In this document: piece after piece, positions 1 to 8,570 of the stretch | Layout of the letters: each line of letters begins with the position of its first letter | Numbering within the stretch: the first letter of the stretch is position 1 | Assembly (NCBI GenBank): GCA_003605055.1 | Contig: QZKP01000032.1 | Span: forward strand, 62,001 to 126,000 | DNA from: Desulfarculus sp. | Lineage (GTDB): Bacteria; Desulfobacterota; Desulfarculia; Desulfarculales; Desulfarculaceae | Length of the DNA: 64,000 nt | Direction of reading: 5' to 3' | The notes under the pieces: generated by a model | Told to the model about the DNA's origin: nothing | What the model saw: only the letters and a program-made list of their open reading frames with translations | The model's database searches: none | Translations under genes and position numbers: made by a program

Positions 1-71
1 TAGGTGAATAAGGACCACAGCCCGCCGCGGTCCCAGAGCAGGCGGGCCAGGGCAGGGGAGGGGGGCACGGC

Positions 72-332
72 TAGCCCGGATATTTTATGAGGGTTGGGTG
101 GCATTAAACACTGAACCAATATTCATGGGGCCGTTATGAAAAAGGCGCCGACATTACCAGGGTACGGTTTGTACCCGCTTCCGGCACAGCCAGCCGCCGG
201 CAGACAAGGCGTCTGGCGAGCGAGCGCCGCAGGTGTAGCCAAAGCTACATCGAGGCGCGAGTGAAGCCGGCAACGTAGCATGCCGGTGGCTGGCGAAGCC
301 GGAAGCCCAACCCTCATGAAATATCCGGGCTA
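72..332. mobile_element. MITE-like non-autonomous element with terminal inverted repeats
   Basis: The two ends (about 72-97 and 307-332) are inverted copies of a 26-base sequence beginning TAGCCCGGATATTT with one mismatch. A TA dinucleotide flanks each end, as expected for a target duplication of the IS630/Tc1-mariner type. The interior of about 210 bases is GC-rich with short palindromic stretches such as GTAGCCAAAGCTAC. It carries only a spurious 64-codon frame and no transposase, so the element would need to be moved in trans. Its right end coincides with the stop codon of tldD. Family assignment is inferred from the TA flanks and repeats. The first 70 bases of the window, to its left, show no recognisable gene. 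Confidence 0.7.
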
Positions 333-1715
333 ACCCTGGTGCAGGCCGCCCACCACCAGGCGGGGGATGCGCAGGGTGGGCTGGGCGTCGGCGATGGGCG
401 CGCCCTGGCCCTCCTTGCCGCAGGTGCCCAGGCCCCAGCCCAGGTCGCTGCCCACCCGGTCTATGTCCTTGAGCACCTGGGGGCCGTTGCCGGTCAGGGT
501 GGCGCCGCGCACCGGCGGGCCCACCTTGCCGTCGCGGATTAGGTAGCCCTCGCTGACCTCGAAGACAAAGTCGCCATTGATGGTGTTCACTTGGCCGCCG
601 CCCATCTTTTTGACCAACAGGCCCTGGGGCGTGGAGCGGATGATGGACTCAGGGTCGTCCGTTCCCGGCGCGATGAGGGTGTTGGTCATGCGCGGCACGG
701 GGCGGTGGCGGTAGCTTTCCCGGCGGCCGTTGCCCGTGGGCTGGGCCTCCAGCTTCCAACCCGAGAGCCGGTCGTGCAGATAGCCCTTGAGCATCCCGGC
801 TTCGATGACCACGTTCTTGCGGCAGGGAGTACCTTCGTCGTCAAAGCCCCCGGAGCCCCGGCGGCCGGGGATGGCGCCGTCGTCAATCACCGTGACCAGG
901 GGCGAAGCCACCGTCTGGCCCACCTGGCCTGCGTACACGCTCATCTTCTCGAAGACCAGGTCGCCCTCCAGGCCGTGGCCCACGGCCTCGTGGATCATGG
1001 TCCCGCCGGCCTCGGCGTGCAGCACCACGGGCATGGCCCCGCCCGGGGCCGGGTCGGCCTCCAGCATCAACAGGGCCCGGCGGGCCGCCTGGCGGGCGAT
1101 CTGGGCCGGGTCCTGCTCCTCCAGCACCTCCAGCCCGGCCAGGCCGCCGGCGCTCTCATAGCCGGTCTGCACCAGGCCCTGGTCCTCGGCCACGCAGTGC
1201 ACGGCCAGGAGCACCTGGGTGCGCTCCTCGGCCGCCTCCTGGCCCAGGGAATTGATGATGCGCACCTGCTGGCTGCGGTCCAGGTACATGACCCGCACCT
1301 GGCGGATGCGCGGGTCCAGGGCCCGAGCCGCGGCCTCGGCCGCGCGCACCAACTCCACCTTGCGCCCGGTGGCCGCGTCCCGGGGGGGCTTTTGCACCCG
1401 GGGCAACAGGCCCGGCGTCTGGGCCTGGGGCCGGGCGGGCGCCACCGCCGCGCCGCCAGCCAGCAGGGCCAGGTTGCGGGCCAGGGGCAGCAGGCCAACC
1501 TCATCCACCTGGTTGCCGTAGGCATAGGCGGTCTTGAGGTCAAAGATCAGGCGCAGCCCAGCCCCCTGGTCCACCCCGCCGATGACCTTTTCGATCTTGT
1601 GGTCGTCCATGACCAGCATCAGGGCGCTGGAGCGCTCCAGGAACAGCTCGGACATCTGGCCGCCGCGGGCCAGGGCCGCCTCCAGGACGGGCAGAGGGTT
1701 CAGCTCAAGAGTCAT
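330..1715 (-). CDS. tldD: TldD/PmbA-family metalloprotease (TldD-like)
   Basis: This 461-residue cytosolic protein belongs to the TldD/PmbA family, whose TldD-TldE heterodimer is a zinc protease processing small peptides (microcin B17, PQQ-type precursors, antitoxins). The zinc-binding HEAVGH motif is at residues 242-247, followed by the conserved GHGLEGD and Gly-rich segments. The C-terminal half carries typical TldD sequence (SGGFDDEGTPC, MTNTLIAPG). The length fits the family. Only one subunit is present here, so its TldE/PmbA partner must be elsewhere or absent. The start is an ATG with AGGA upstream. The TAG stop lies inside the terminal repeat of the adjacent MITE-like element, which leaves the C-terminus intact. 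Confidence 0.9.
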   Translation of the reverse strand: MTLELNPLPVLEAALARGGQMSELFLERSSALMLVMDDHKIEKVIGGVDQGAGLRLIFDLKTAYAYGNQVDEVGLLPLARNLALLAGGAAVAPARPQAQTPGLLPRVQKPPRDAATGRKVELVRAAEAAARALDPRIRQVRVMYLDRSQQVRIINSLGQEAAEERTQVLLAVHCVAEDQGLVQTGYESAGGLAGLEVLEEQDPAQIARQAARRALLMLEADPAPGGAMPVVLHAEAGGTMIHEAVGHGLEGDLVFEKMSVYAGQVGQTVASPLVTVIDDGAIPGRRGSGGFDDEGTPCRKNVVIEAGMLKGYLHDRLSGWKLEAQPTGNGRRESYRHRPVPRMTNTLIAPGTDDPESIIRSTPQGLLVKKMGGGQVNTINGDFVFEVSEGYLIRDGKVGPPVRGATLTGNGPQVLKDIDRVGSDLGWGLGTCGKEGQGAPIADAQPTLRIPRLVVGGLHQG

Positions 1716-1829
1716 GGTTGGCTATCCTGCTAATATAGCAATATAAAATTAACAATACCGTTCCCTGGCATCTTAGCACAACCCCTGGCCCCGGGCAACG
1801 CGCCCGGGCAAGGAAAACCTTTTTACGCA

Positions 1830-1858
1830 TTGACAATTTGCTCCTCGGACCGTATTAT
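1830..1858 (+). promoter_or_regulatory. Sigma-70-type promoter of the rhodanese gene
   Basis: A perfect TTGACA at 1830-1835 is separated by 17 bases from TATTAT at 1853-1858. The expected transcription start near 1865 lies 30 bases upstream of the chosen ATG at 1895. It also lies downstream of an alternative in-frame ATG at 1838, which argues against that earlier start. Confidence 0.7.
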
Positions 1859-1894
1859 CAGCCCGCAAAGGGCCATGCGCCCGGGAAAAGAGAT

Positions 1895-2530
1895 ATGTTG
1901 CGTAGATTATTGGTTTTTATCTTCGCCGGCTTCCTGTTGCTGCCTTGCCTGACAGGTGCGGCGGAAAAGCCGGTCCAGGTTCAGACCATCAGCGTTCTGG
2001 AGGCGGCCCAGATCCTGGCCGCGGAGCCCAAATCCGCCTTCCTGGTGGACGTGCGCACCCGCCTGGAGTACGCCCTGCTGGGCCACCCGCCCAAGGCCTA
2101 CAACATCCCCTGGCGCTTTGCCACCATGGATTTTCAGGTGCAGGGCGGGCGCTATGACGGCGGCAAGGCCCCCTTCACCGGCTACCAGCTCAGCGCCAAG
2201 CCCAACCCCAACTTCGTGGGCGTGGCCAAGTCCCTGTTCAAGATCGAGGACAAGCTGCTGATCCTCTCCACCGACGGCGTCCTGGGCGCCGAAGCAGCCG
2301 AAACCCTGTTTCAGGCCGGCTTCAAGCAGGTGTTCAATCTCCAACACGGCTTCTTGGGACAGAGGCTCAACTCGGACAAGCAGCATGAGTTGGCCGAGAA
2401 GTTCTCGCCCTTTTTCGGCACCCGGGGCCGAGTCAACGGTTGGGTGTACTGGGGTCTGGCCGTGACCTACACCATTGACCCCCGCTACGTGTACCCGCCT
2501 GATCTCAAACGCATGCAGGACATGAAATAA
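1895..2530 (+). CDS. Secreted rhodanese-like domain protein
   Basis: A 211-residue protein with a clear N-terminal signal peptide (MLRRLLVFIFAGFLLLPCL, then cleavage near GAAEKP) followed by a rhodanese-like fold. The domain begins with the Asp-Val-Arg-Thr stretch (LVDVRTRLEY) typical of CDC25/rhodanese domains. At the usual active-site loop the sequence reads ILSTDGVLGAEA instead of a Cys-containing loop, so the sulfurtransferase Cys appears to be missing and a binding or structural role is more likely than catalysis. The start at 1895 was chosen because the promoter lies at 1830-1858 and the signal peptide begins here. The gene is monocistronic by position. The periplasmic function is unknown. 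Confidence 0.75.
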   Translation: MLRRLLVFIFAGFLLLPCLTGAAEKPVQVQTISVLEAAQILAAEPKSAFLVDVRTRLEYALLGHPPKAYNIPWRFATMDFQVQGGRYDGGKAPFTGYQLSAKPNPNFVGVAKSLFKIEDKLLILSTDGVLGAEAAETLFQAGFKQVFNLQHGFLGQRLNSDKQHELAEKFSPFFGTRGRVNGWVYWGLAVTYTIDPRYVYPPDLKRMQDMK

Positions 2531-2723
2531 CCGGCAGCCTCAGACAGGCCGACGCTTGGTTGGGCGCCCGCAGGGCGCCCTTGGTGTTGGGCAGCGATGG
2601 GCCGGCCCAAGCGCTGAGACGAGCCTCCTATAAATTTTGGTGCCTAGTTATTGCTTGAATAATGTCTAGATAGGCTGATTTCTTAGTGTAAATTATTAGG
2701 CAATTTTCAATCTCGCAGCTTGC
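2531..2723. other. Intergenic region with GC hairpin and AT-rich segment
   Basis: Between the convergent rhodanese and hflX genes there is a GGGCGCCC palindrome repeated at 2562-2569 and 2573-2580. It could form a hairpin but has no U-tract. From about 2625 on, the DNA becomes strikingly AT-rich compared with the genome, with an imperfect inverted repeat (TGCCTAGTTATT at 2641-2652 and AATTATTAGGCA at 2691-2702). No gene is visible. Confidence 0.4.
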
Positions 2724-4385
2724 CTAGCCAACCGCCCTGCCAGAGGTCAAGGTCCTGGGCTGGCCAAAGGCCATTTCCTCGATGCGGGCCAGTAGGGCCG
2801 GCAGGGTGCTGGGGTCCCGGGCGCTGATGGCCACCCCCTGGTAGCGGTTGCGCAGGGTCTCCAGGGCCGCGGCCGGCGCGATGTCGGCCTTGTTGAGCAC
2901 CAGCAGCCGGGGGGCCCGGCTAAGGTCCAGCTCGTCCAGGATATGATTCACCGCCGCGATCAGCTCCTCGGCCCGGGGGTTGGCCGCGTCGGCCACGTGC
3001 AAGAGCAGGTTGGCCTGGGCCAGTTCCTCCAAGGTGGCGGCAAAGGCCCGCAGCAGCTCCGGCGGCAGGTCCTCGATGAACCCCACCGTGTCGGTTATGA
3101 TCACCTCCCGCTCGCGGGGAAAGCGCAGCCGTCGGGTGGTGGGGTCCAGGGTGGCGAAGAGGCGGTCCTCGGCCGGCACCTGGCTGTGGGTCAGGGTGTT
3201 GAGCAGGGTGGACTTGCCGGCATTGGTGTAGCCCACGATGGACAGCACGGGCAGGCCGCCCCGGCCCCGGGCCTGGCGGCGTTGCTGGCGCTGCTGGGCC
3301 AGGCGGGCCAGGTCCTGCTCCAAGCGGCCCAGCCGCTGGCGGACTCGGCGGCGGTCAATCTCCAGCTTGGTCTCGCCCGGGCCCCGGCCGCCGATGCCGC
3401 CGGTGAGCCGGCTCAGGCCGTCGTCGCGGCTGGCCAGGCGGGGCATCAGGTAGCGGAGCTGGGCCATCTCCACCTGCAGCTTGCCCTCGGCGGTGGCCGC
3501 CCGCTGGGCGAAGATGTCCAGGATGAGTTGGGTGCGGTCCATGAACTTCAACTCGCGGCTGGTGGCCGCGGCCAGGGAGCGGGCCTGGCTGGGCGTCAGG
3601 TCCTGGTCCAGCAGCAGCAAATCTGCGCCCGCGCGCAGGGCCTGCACCAGCACCTGTTGCAGCTTGCCCGGCCCGATCAGGGTGCGCGGGTCGGGCCGCA
3701 ACCGGCGCTGGATCACCCGCCCCACCACGCTCAGCCCGGCCGAGCGGGCCAGTTCGGCCAGCTCCTCCAGGCGCGTGGCGGCCTCGGCCCGCGGCCGGTC
3801 GCCCACGCTGACCAGCAGGGCCGCGCCCTGGGACGCAACCGCCCGCGCCGGCGCCAGGCGGGCCAGCTCCTCCTCCAGGGAGCGCACCAGGCGGCTGAGG
3901 TCCTCAGGCGCCTGCCCGGCCCGGAAGGGCTCCAGCAGACGGTGGTCCTGGCCCTCCCGGGGCTGGGGCAGGAGGTGGGCTAGGTGGATCAGGCCGGCTT
4001 CGCCCTGCTCGTCCACCTCCAGCACGGCCACCAGGTCCCAGCGCTTGAGGCCCAGCTCGCTCAGGTCCGGCGGCCCCAGGCCGCCGGCGCCCAGGTGGGT
4101 GCGCAGCAGGAAGTGGCCGGCCAGGCGGGTGCGGCCCCGGCGCAGGCGGCTGGGGTCCATTGCGGGCAGGCGCTCGGGCAAGCCCACCACCACCTGCTCC
4201 ACCTCCCCCTTGCGGCTGACCACCAGCCCGATCTGCCGGCCCAACTCGGCCGAGAGCCGGGCCAGGTCCCGGGCCTGCTCGGGCAGGAGCAAATCGGCCG
4301 GGGGCAGCCGGCGGCGGTAGAGGTTGTGCAGGCGCTTGATCTGCTGGGGCTTGAGGCCCTGGGTGCGTCCCAGGAGCTTGGGCAA
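2724..4385 (-). CDS. hflX: GTPase HflX
   Basis: A 553-residue ribosome-associated GTPase of the HflX family, which splits stalled or hibernating 70S ribosomes. The G1 P-loop is GYTNAGKST, G3 is DTVGFI and G4 is NKAD. The GTP-binding domain is preceded by the HflX glycine-rich domain (GGIGGRGPGETKLE) and the N-terminal HflX domain. The protein is longer than the E. coli enzyme because of about 150 extra N-terminal residues (a second subdomain starting LHNLYRRRLPPADLL), an architecture I recall from other members of this lineage. It lies 7 bases downstream of dnaB on the same strand and is probably the last gene of the rpsF-rpsR-rplI-dnaB run. Confidence 0.93.
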   Translation of the reverse strand: MPKLLGRTQGLKPQQIKRLHNLYRRRLPPADLLLPEQARDLARLSAELGRQIGLVVSRKGEVEQVVVGLPERLPAMDPSRLRRGRTRLAGHFLLRTHLGAGGLGPPDLSELGLKRWDLVAVLEVDEQGEAGLIHLAHLLPQPREGQDHRLLEPFRAGQAPEDLSRLVRSLEEELARLAPARAVASQGAALLVSVGDRPRAEAATRLEELAELARSAGLSVVGRVIQRRLRPDPRTLIGPGKLQQVLVQALRAGADLLLLDQDLTPSQARSLAAATSRELKFMDRTQLILDIFAQRAATAEGKLQVEMAQLRYLMPRLASRDDGLSRLTGGIGGRGPGETKLEIDRRRVRQRLGRLEQDLARLAQQRQQRRQARGRGGLPVLSIVGYTNAGKSTLLNTLTHSQVPAEDRLFATLDPTTRRLRFPREREVIITDTVGFIEDLPPELLRAFAATLEELAQANLLLHVADAANPRAEELIAAVNHILDELDLSRAPRLLVLNKADIAPAAALETLRNRYQGVAISARDPSTLPALLARIEEMAFGQPRTLTSGRAVG

Positions 4386-4392
4386 GGCTTGG

Positions 4393-5772
4393 CTACTCCC
4401 CGGGCTCGTAGAAATCCGAGGCCATCTCCTCGAAGCTGGTCAGGTCGTCCACAAAGGACAGGCGCACGGTGCCGGTGGGGCCGTTGCGCTGCTTGCCGAT
4501 GATGATCTCGGCCACGTTGTCGTCGGGCTCCTCGGGGTCGTCGCGCTTCTTGTAGACCTTCTTGCGGTAGATGAAGGCGATTACGTCCGCGTCCTGCTCG
4601 ATGGCCCCTGATTCGCGCAGGTCGCTGAGCATGGGGCGCTTATCCCCGCCCGGGCGCTCCTCCACCTTGCGGTTGAGCTGGCTCAGGGCCACCACCGGCA
4701 GGTTCAGCTCCTTGGCCAGGGCCTTCAGGGAGCGCGAGATGTTGGATATCTCCTGCTCGCGGTTGTCCGCGCCGCCGCGGCCGCGCATGAGCTGCAGGTA
4801 GTCCACCAGAATCAGGCCCAGGCCGAACTCCAGCTTCAGGCGGCGGGCCTTGGAGCGCAGGTCCAGCACGGAAAGGGCCGGAGTGTCGTCGATGTAGACC
4901 GGCGCGCCGTGCAGGCGCTCGGCGGCCTGGGTCAGGGCCGGGAAGTCGTGGGCGTGGCTCAAGAAGCCGCTGCGGATCTTGGAGCCGGAGACGCGGGCCT
5001 CGGCCGAGAGCAGGCGTAGGCCCAACTGCTCCTTGCTCATCTCCAGGCTGAAGATGCCCACCGTGACCCCGGCCGTCAGGGCGGCGTTGGTGGCGATGTT
5101 CAGGGCAAAGGCGGTCTTGCCCATGGAGGGGCGGCCGGCCACGATGATGAGGTCGCCGGGCTGCAGGCCGGTGGTGAGCTGGTCCAGCTTCTTGAAGCCG
5201 GTGGGCACCCCGGCCACCTGGCCCTTGTTCTTGAAACGGGTCTCGATGACCTTCAGGGCGGAGGTGACCACCTCGCTCAGGGGGCTCAACTGCTGGTTCA
5301 GGCGCTCCTGGGTGGCGGCGAAGATGGCCCGCTCGGCGCCCTCCAGGGCGATATCCGGGTCGGCCTGATGGGAGTGGGCCTCCTCGATGGCCTGGTGAGC
5401 GGCGGCCACGAAGTTGCGCAGCAGGGCCTTGTCCTTGACCAGGGAAGCGTAGTGATCCACGTGGGCCGGGCCCAGCAGGATGTCGGCCAGCTCGGCCAGG
5501 TAGGCGGCGGCGCCCACTGCCTCCAACTGTCCCTCGTCGGACAGGCGCGAGGTGACGGTGATCTCGTCCACCGGCTGGTCCTTTTCGTAAAGGGCCAGCA
5601 TGGCCGCGAATATTTTGGCGTGGCGGCGGTCGTAGAAATCAGCGGGCTTGAGTGAGGCGGCGACGCCGGCCAGGACGTCGGCGCCGTGCACCAGCACGCC
5701 CCCCAGCACGCCGCGCTCGGCGGCGATGTCCTGGGGGGGCACGCGGTTGCTGCGCAGGCCTGTTTCGGCCAC
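4393..5772 (-). CDS. dnaB: Replicative DNA helicase DnaB
   Basis: A 459-residue hexameric helicase of the replication fork. The N-terminal domain (PPQDIAAERGVLGGVL) mediates hexamer and primase contacts. The RecA-like C-terminal ATPase has Walker A GRPSMGKTAF, the LVDYLQLM Walker B region, and the ESGAIEQDADVI motif. Length and motif order are standard and no intein is present. It lies 3 bases downstream of rplI and immediately upstream of hflX. The rplI-dnaB adjacency is a very common bacterial arrangement. Confidence 0.96.
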   Translation of the reverse strand: MAETGLRSNRVPPQDIAAERGVLGGVLVHGADVLAGVAASLKPADFYDRRHAKIFAAMLALYEKDQPVDEITVTSRLSDEGQLEAVGAAAYLAELADILLGPAHVDHYASLVKDKALLRNFVAAAHQAIEEAHSHQADPDIALEGAERAIFAATQERLNQQLSPLSEVVTSALKVIETRFKNKGQVAGVPTGFKKLDQLTTGLQPGDLIIVAGRPSMGKTAFALNIATNAALTAGVTVGIFSLEMSKEQLGLRLLSAEARVSGSKIRSGFLSHAHDFPALTQAAERLHGAPVYIDDTPALSVLDLRSKARRLKLEFGLGLILVDYLQLMRGRGGADNREQEISNISRSLKALAKELNLPVVALSQLNRKVEERPGGDKRPMLSDLRESGAIEQDADVIAFIYRKKVYKKRDDPEEPDDNVAEIIIGKQRNGPTGTVRLSFVDDLTSFEEMASDFYEPGE

Positions 5773-5775
5773 GCT

Positions 5776-6333
5776 CTACTCCTTGGGTTCTTCCTCCGCG
5801 GCGGCCTGGGGCTGGTCCGCCGCCTGGGCCGTCTCGGCCTCTTGCCCGGCCGCGGCTGGCTCAGGCCCGGCCGCGGGAGCCTCGGGCTGGGCCTCGGGCA
5901 ACACCTCCAATTTTATATCAACCACCACCTGGGGGTGCAGCTTAACCTTGAGAGTATACTCGCCCAATTGTTTGATGGGTGATTCCTGGATAATGCGGCG
6001 GCGGTCAATGTCAAACCCCTGCTCGGCCAGGGCCGCGGCCACCTGCATGTTGGTCACCGAGCCGTAGAGCCTGCCGCCCTCGCCGGCGCGGGCGGTGACC
6101 GCCACCTTGACCCCGGCCAGTTTGCCGGCCTCGCCCCGGACCTTTTCGGCCTCGCGGGCCTGGGCCGCGGCGATGCGCTTCTTATCCGACTCCACGCTCT
6201 TGATGTTCTTGTAGGTGGCTTCCAGGGCCAGGCCCTGGGGGATGAGGTAGTTGCGGCCGTAGCCGGTTTTCACCTTCACCACATCGCCGGGGTCGCCCAG
6301 ACCCAACACCTCGTTGGTGAGGATCACCTTCAT
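5776..6333 (-). CDS. rplI: 50S ribosomal protein L9
   Basis: Ribosomal protein L9 begins MKVILTNEVLGLGDPGDVV, with the typical N-terminal rRNA-binding domain (GYGRNYLIPQGLA), a long connecting helix and a C-terminal domain. At 185 residues it exceeds the usual length of about 150. The extra part is an Ala/Glu/Gln/Pro-rich tail after residue 150 that looks disordered. It is followed 3 bases later by dnaB and preceded by the DUF2232 membrane protein in the classical rpsF-rpsR-(membrane protein)-rplI cluster. Confidence 0.96.
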   Translation of the reverse strand: MKVILTNEVLGLGDPGDVVKVKTGYGRNYLIPQGLALEATYKNIKSVESDKKRIAAAQAREAEKVRGEAGKLAGVKVAVTARAGEGGRLYGSVTNMQVAAALAEQGFDIDRRRIIQESPIKQLGEYTLKVKLHPQVVVDIKLEVLPEAQPEAPAAGPEPAAAGQEAETAQAADQPQAAAEEEPKE

Positions 6334-6349
6334 GATATATTCCTCCGCC

Positions 6350-7318
6350 TCAGGCGGCCGGCTCCTGTCCCTGCCGCCTTAGATTGAACCATATGTCAAA
6401 CAACCCGGCCGCGGCTATGATCACGGCCAGGAAGAATTCCATAACCACCAGCACGTATATGGACACCCTGAGCAGGGCGGGGGCGTTTTTTTTCTTGAGC
6501 CAATAGGCCAACACGGCCATGCCTTGGAAAAAATACACCGTGCCCAGCGCCAGCACCAAGTTGGCCCCCGCCCAGAACAGCCAGCCCTGGGCGAACACCA
6601 TCACCGCGCCCGCGGCGATCAAGACCCACACCAGCCTCTCCGGCGCCCGGAACTGGGTCAGGTCCCCGCCGGCCGGCTGGGGCCGGGCCCGCCGGCCCAG
6701 GCGGCGCACCAGCAGCAGGTTGACCCAGGCCACCAGCAACGAGGCCGTGGCCAGGATGCCCGGAGCCAGGCGCAGCACCAGGCGTCCAATCTGCTCCAGG
6801 GTCTGGCGGAGTTGGTTCATAGCCGCCTCGTCCAGACCCGTGCCGCGGTACATCTGCAGCACCACCGTGAGCTCGTTCTGCCACTGATCCTGCCAGAGCT
6901 GCCAGGGCCCCCGGCCTAGGACCAGGGAGCCGATGAGCAGCAGGATAAACACCGCCAGCATGCCTGCCCCGGCCGCACCGGCCACAGCCCAGTCCTCGCG
7001 CAGGCCCCGGCACAATGCCTCGCCCAGCACCAGGGACAGGGCGAAGAAGTACACCAGGTAGTAGCTGCCGGCCAGGGGCTGGGCCACCTGCATGAGCAGG
7101 AAGGTGGCCCCCGCGGCCAGCAGCAGGGCCAAGCGCCCGGCCCGGGCCCCCCGCAAAGAGTAGGCCAGCACCAGGGGCAGGGGCGCGAACAGGGTTAACA
7201 GCGGCCCCGCCAGGGGAATGCCCCAGGGTGCGGCCAGCAGCGCCAGCGCTCCTCCGGCCGCCAGGGCCGGGGCCAGCCCGCCGCCCAGGACCCGGCGGCT
7301 CGTGGGCGCCGCGCTCAC
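6350..7318 (-). CDS. DUF2232 (YybS-like) integral membrane protein
   Basis: A 322-residue polytopic membrane protein with about eight hydrophobic segments. It lies between rpsR and rplI, which is the characteristic position of the DUF2232/YybS family. The family has no established biochemical role. Segment order and the late aromatic stretch (VYFFQGMAVLAYWLKKK) fit it. The start is a GTG just 8 bases after the rpsR stop, so the gene is translationally linked to the ribosomal operon. No catalytic motif is visible. Confidence 0.75.
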   Translation of the reverse strand: MSAAPTSRRVLGGGLAPALAAGGALALLAAPWGIPLAGPLLTLFAPLPLVLAYSLRGARAGRLALLLAAGATFLLMQVAQPLAGSYYLVYFFALSLVLGEALCRGLREDWAVAGAAGAGMLAVFILLLIGSLVLGRGPWQLWQDQWQNELTVVLQMYRGTGLDEAAMNQLRQTLEQIGRLVLRLAPGILATASLLVAWVNLLLVRRLGRRARPQPAGGDLTQFRAPERLVWVLIAAGAVMVFAQGWLFWAGANLVLALGTVYFFQGMAVLAYWLKKKNAPALLRVSIYVLVVMEFFLAVIIAAAGLFDIWFNLRRQGQEPAA

Positions 7319-7326
7319 GGCCGAGG

Positions 7327-7566
7327 TTAACTACCCGTGGCCGCAAAGGGCAGCAGGGCGATGTGCCGGGCCCTCTTGATGGCCAGGGTCAGCTCCCGCT
7401 GGTGCTTGGCGCAGCAGCCGCTGATGCGGCGCGGGATAATCTTTCCCCGCTCGGTGGTGAAATAGCGCAGGGTGCGCGGGTCCTTGTAGTCGATAACCAA
7501 GGTGGAATCGGCACAGAAGCGGCATACTTTGCGGCGGCCGAATCTCCTTCTCTTGAGCGTAATCAT
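7327..7566 (-). CDS. rpsR: 30S ribosomal protein S18 (zinc-type)
   Basis: A 79-residue S18 with the conserved core ([23 protein letters not shown]). It has four cysteines (CRFC near the N-terminus and GCCAKH further on), which marks the zinc-binding 'C+' form of S18. It is located 9 bases downstream of rpsF. S18 dimerises with S6 on the small-subunit platform, and the pair often autoregulates the operon through a leader RNA. Confidence 0.96.
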   Translation of the reverse strand: MITLKRRRFGRRKVCRFCADSTLVIDYKDPRTLRYFTTERGKIIPRRISGCCAKHQRELTLAIKRARHIALLPFAATGS

Positions 7567-7575
7567 GCCGTCCTC

Positions 7576-8052
7576 CTAATCCCGGTCCCTTTCCGGGGCC
7601 TCGTCGTCGTCCTCTGCCTCTTCCTCCGCGTCTTCGTCATCCAGACCGCGGCCCAGCCCGACGTCTTCCTCGGACTCCTGCGCGCTCTGCTGAGCGGCCT
7701 GGGCCCGGGCGGCGGCCTTGGCTTCGGCCTCGGCCTTGGCCTGCTTCATGACCTCCAGGTCGAAGCTGTCGCCGATCTTCACCGTGATAAAACGCATGAT
7801 CTGCTCGTCGATCTTGAAGTTGCGCTCCATCTCGGCCACGGCCGGGGCTTCGGCGCCGTACTCGAAGAGCACATAGTAGCCCTTGCTCTGCTTCTTGACC
7901 GCGTAGGCCAGCCGGCGGCGGCCCCAGTGGTCCTGCCTCACCATGAAGGCGCCGCCGGCCTCCAGGATGCCGCTGAACTTTTCGACGACCGCCGCGGTCT
8001 CTTCGTCGCCCAGCTCGGGGTGGATGATAAAGATGGTCTCATAGTGTCGCAT
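7576..8052 (-). CDS. rpsF: 30S ribosomal protein S6
   Basis: The protein starts MRHYETIFIIHPEL and has the complete S6 ferredoxin-like fold through about residue 95 (GYYVLFEYGAEAPAVAEMERNFKIDE). A long Ala-rich and then highly acidic tail follows to residue 158, with a run of Glu/Asp at the end. E. coli S6 also ends in a Glu tail, added by RimK. A strong ribosome site (AAAAGGAGGCCTT) precedes the ATG. It is the first gene of the rpsF-rpsR-DUF2232-rplI-dnaB-hflX run. Confidence 0.95.
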   Translation of the reverse strand: MRHYETIFIIHPELGDEETAAVVEKFSGILEAGGAFMVRQDHWGRRRLAYAVKKQSKGYYVLFEYGAEAPAVAEMERNFKIDEQIMRFITVKIGDSFDLEVMKQAKAEAEAKAAARAQAAQQSAQESEEDVGLGRGLDDEDAEEEAEDDDEAPERDRD

Positions 8053-8076
8053 AAGGCCTCCTTTTGGTCTGACGTC

Positions 8077-8155
8077 CCCGGCTGCGGCCTTCAGCCGCCG
8101 GAGAAAGGAGTAGATTGGAAGCTATTTGGTTACCACCCGCCCCCTTGCTTGTCAA
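8077..8155 (-). promoter_or_regulatory. Putative rpsF promoter and leader hairpin
   Basis: On the minus strand TTGACA (8150-8155) is followed after 17 bases by TAACCA (8127-8132), a weak -10. The leader up to the rpsF ATG contains a hairpin built on CCGGC/GCCGG arms (about 8077-8102) with an unpaired GCA on the 3' side. Its position suits an S6:S18 autoregulatory leader. I could not match it to the known consensus with certainty, so this is tentative. Confidence 0.4.
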
Positions 8156-8570
8156 GCTCCCGGGCCGCGGGATTTTTTGTCTCTGCTCCGGCCCGGGCGG
8201 CCAGGCCGGCCAGCAGGCGGCGGTCCGTGGGGCACAGGGGCAGAGTCAAGGCCTGTTCCAGGCTGAGCCAGCGCAGTTCGCGGTGCTCCCGGGGCTGGGG
8301 CCGGCCCTGGCCCAGGGCGCAGGCGAAGGCGTGCAGCCGCAAGGGCCGGCCGTCGGGGGTCAGGCCCTCGGCCGCGCCAAGGCCGCGGGTGACGCGCACC
8401 CGCACGCCCAGCTCCTCGGCGATCTCCCGCTCCAGGCAGGCGGCCAGCTCCTCGCCGGGCTCGGCCTTGCCGCCGGGCAGCTCCCACAGGCCGCTGTCGG
8501 CCCGCTGGGCCAGGAGGATGCGGCCCCGGCGCTGTATCAGGGCGCAGGTCACCTCCAGGGGCGGGCTCAC
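8130..8570 (-). CDS. NUDIX hydrolase (MutT-like)
   Basis: A 146-residue NUDIX hydrolase with a complete NUDIX box starting GGKAEPGEE and continuing REIAEELGV. The N-terminus (TCALIQRRGRILLAQR) closely resembles MutT/8-oxo-dGTP diphosphatase proteins, so removal of oxidised nucleotides is the likely role, but substrate cannot be fixed from sequence. The GTG start overlaps the stop of the upstream TPR gene (GTGA), implying coupled translation. Confidence 0.85.
   Translation of the reverse strand: MSPPLEVTCALIQRRGRILLAQRADSGLWELPGGKAEPGEELAACLEREIAEELGVRVRVTRGLGAAEGLTPDGRPLRLHAFACALGQGRPQPREHRELRWLSLEQALTLPLCPTDRRLLAGLAARAGAETKNPAARELDKQGGGW

Noticed and set aside
123-317. 64-codon minus-strand frame at the left edge
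   Set aside because: It lies wholly inside the MITE-like element, between its terminal repeats, with no ribosome-binding site and Arg/Ala/Pro-rich composition.
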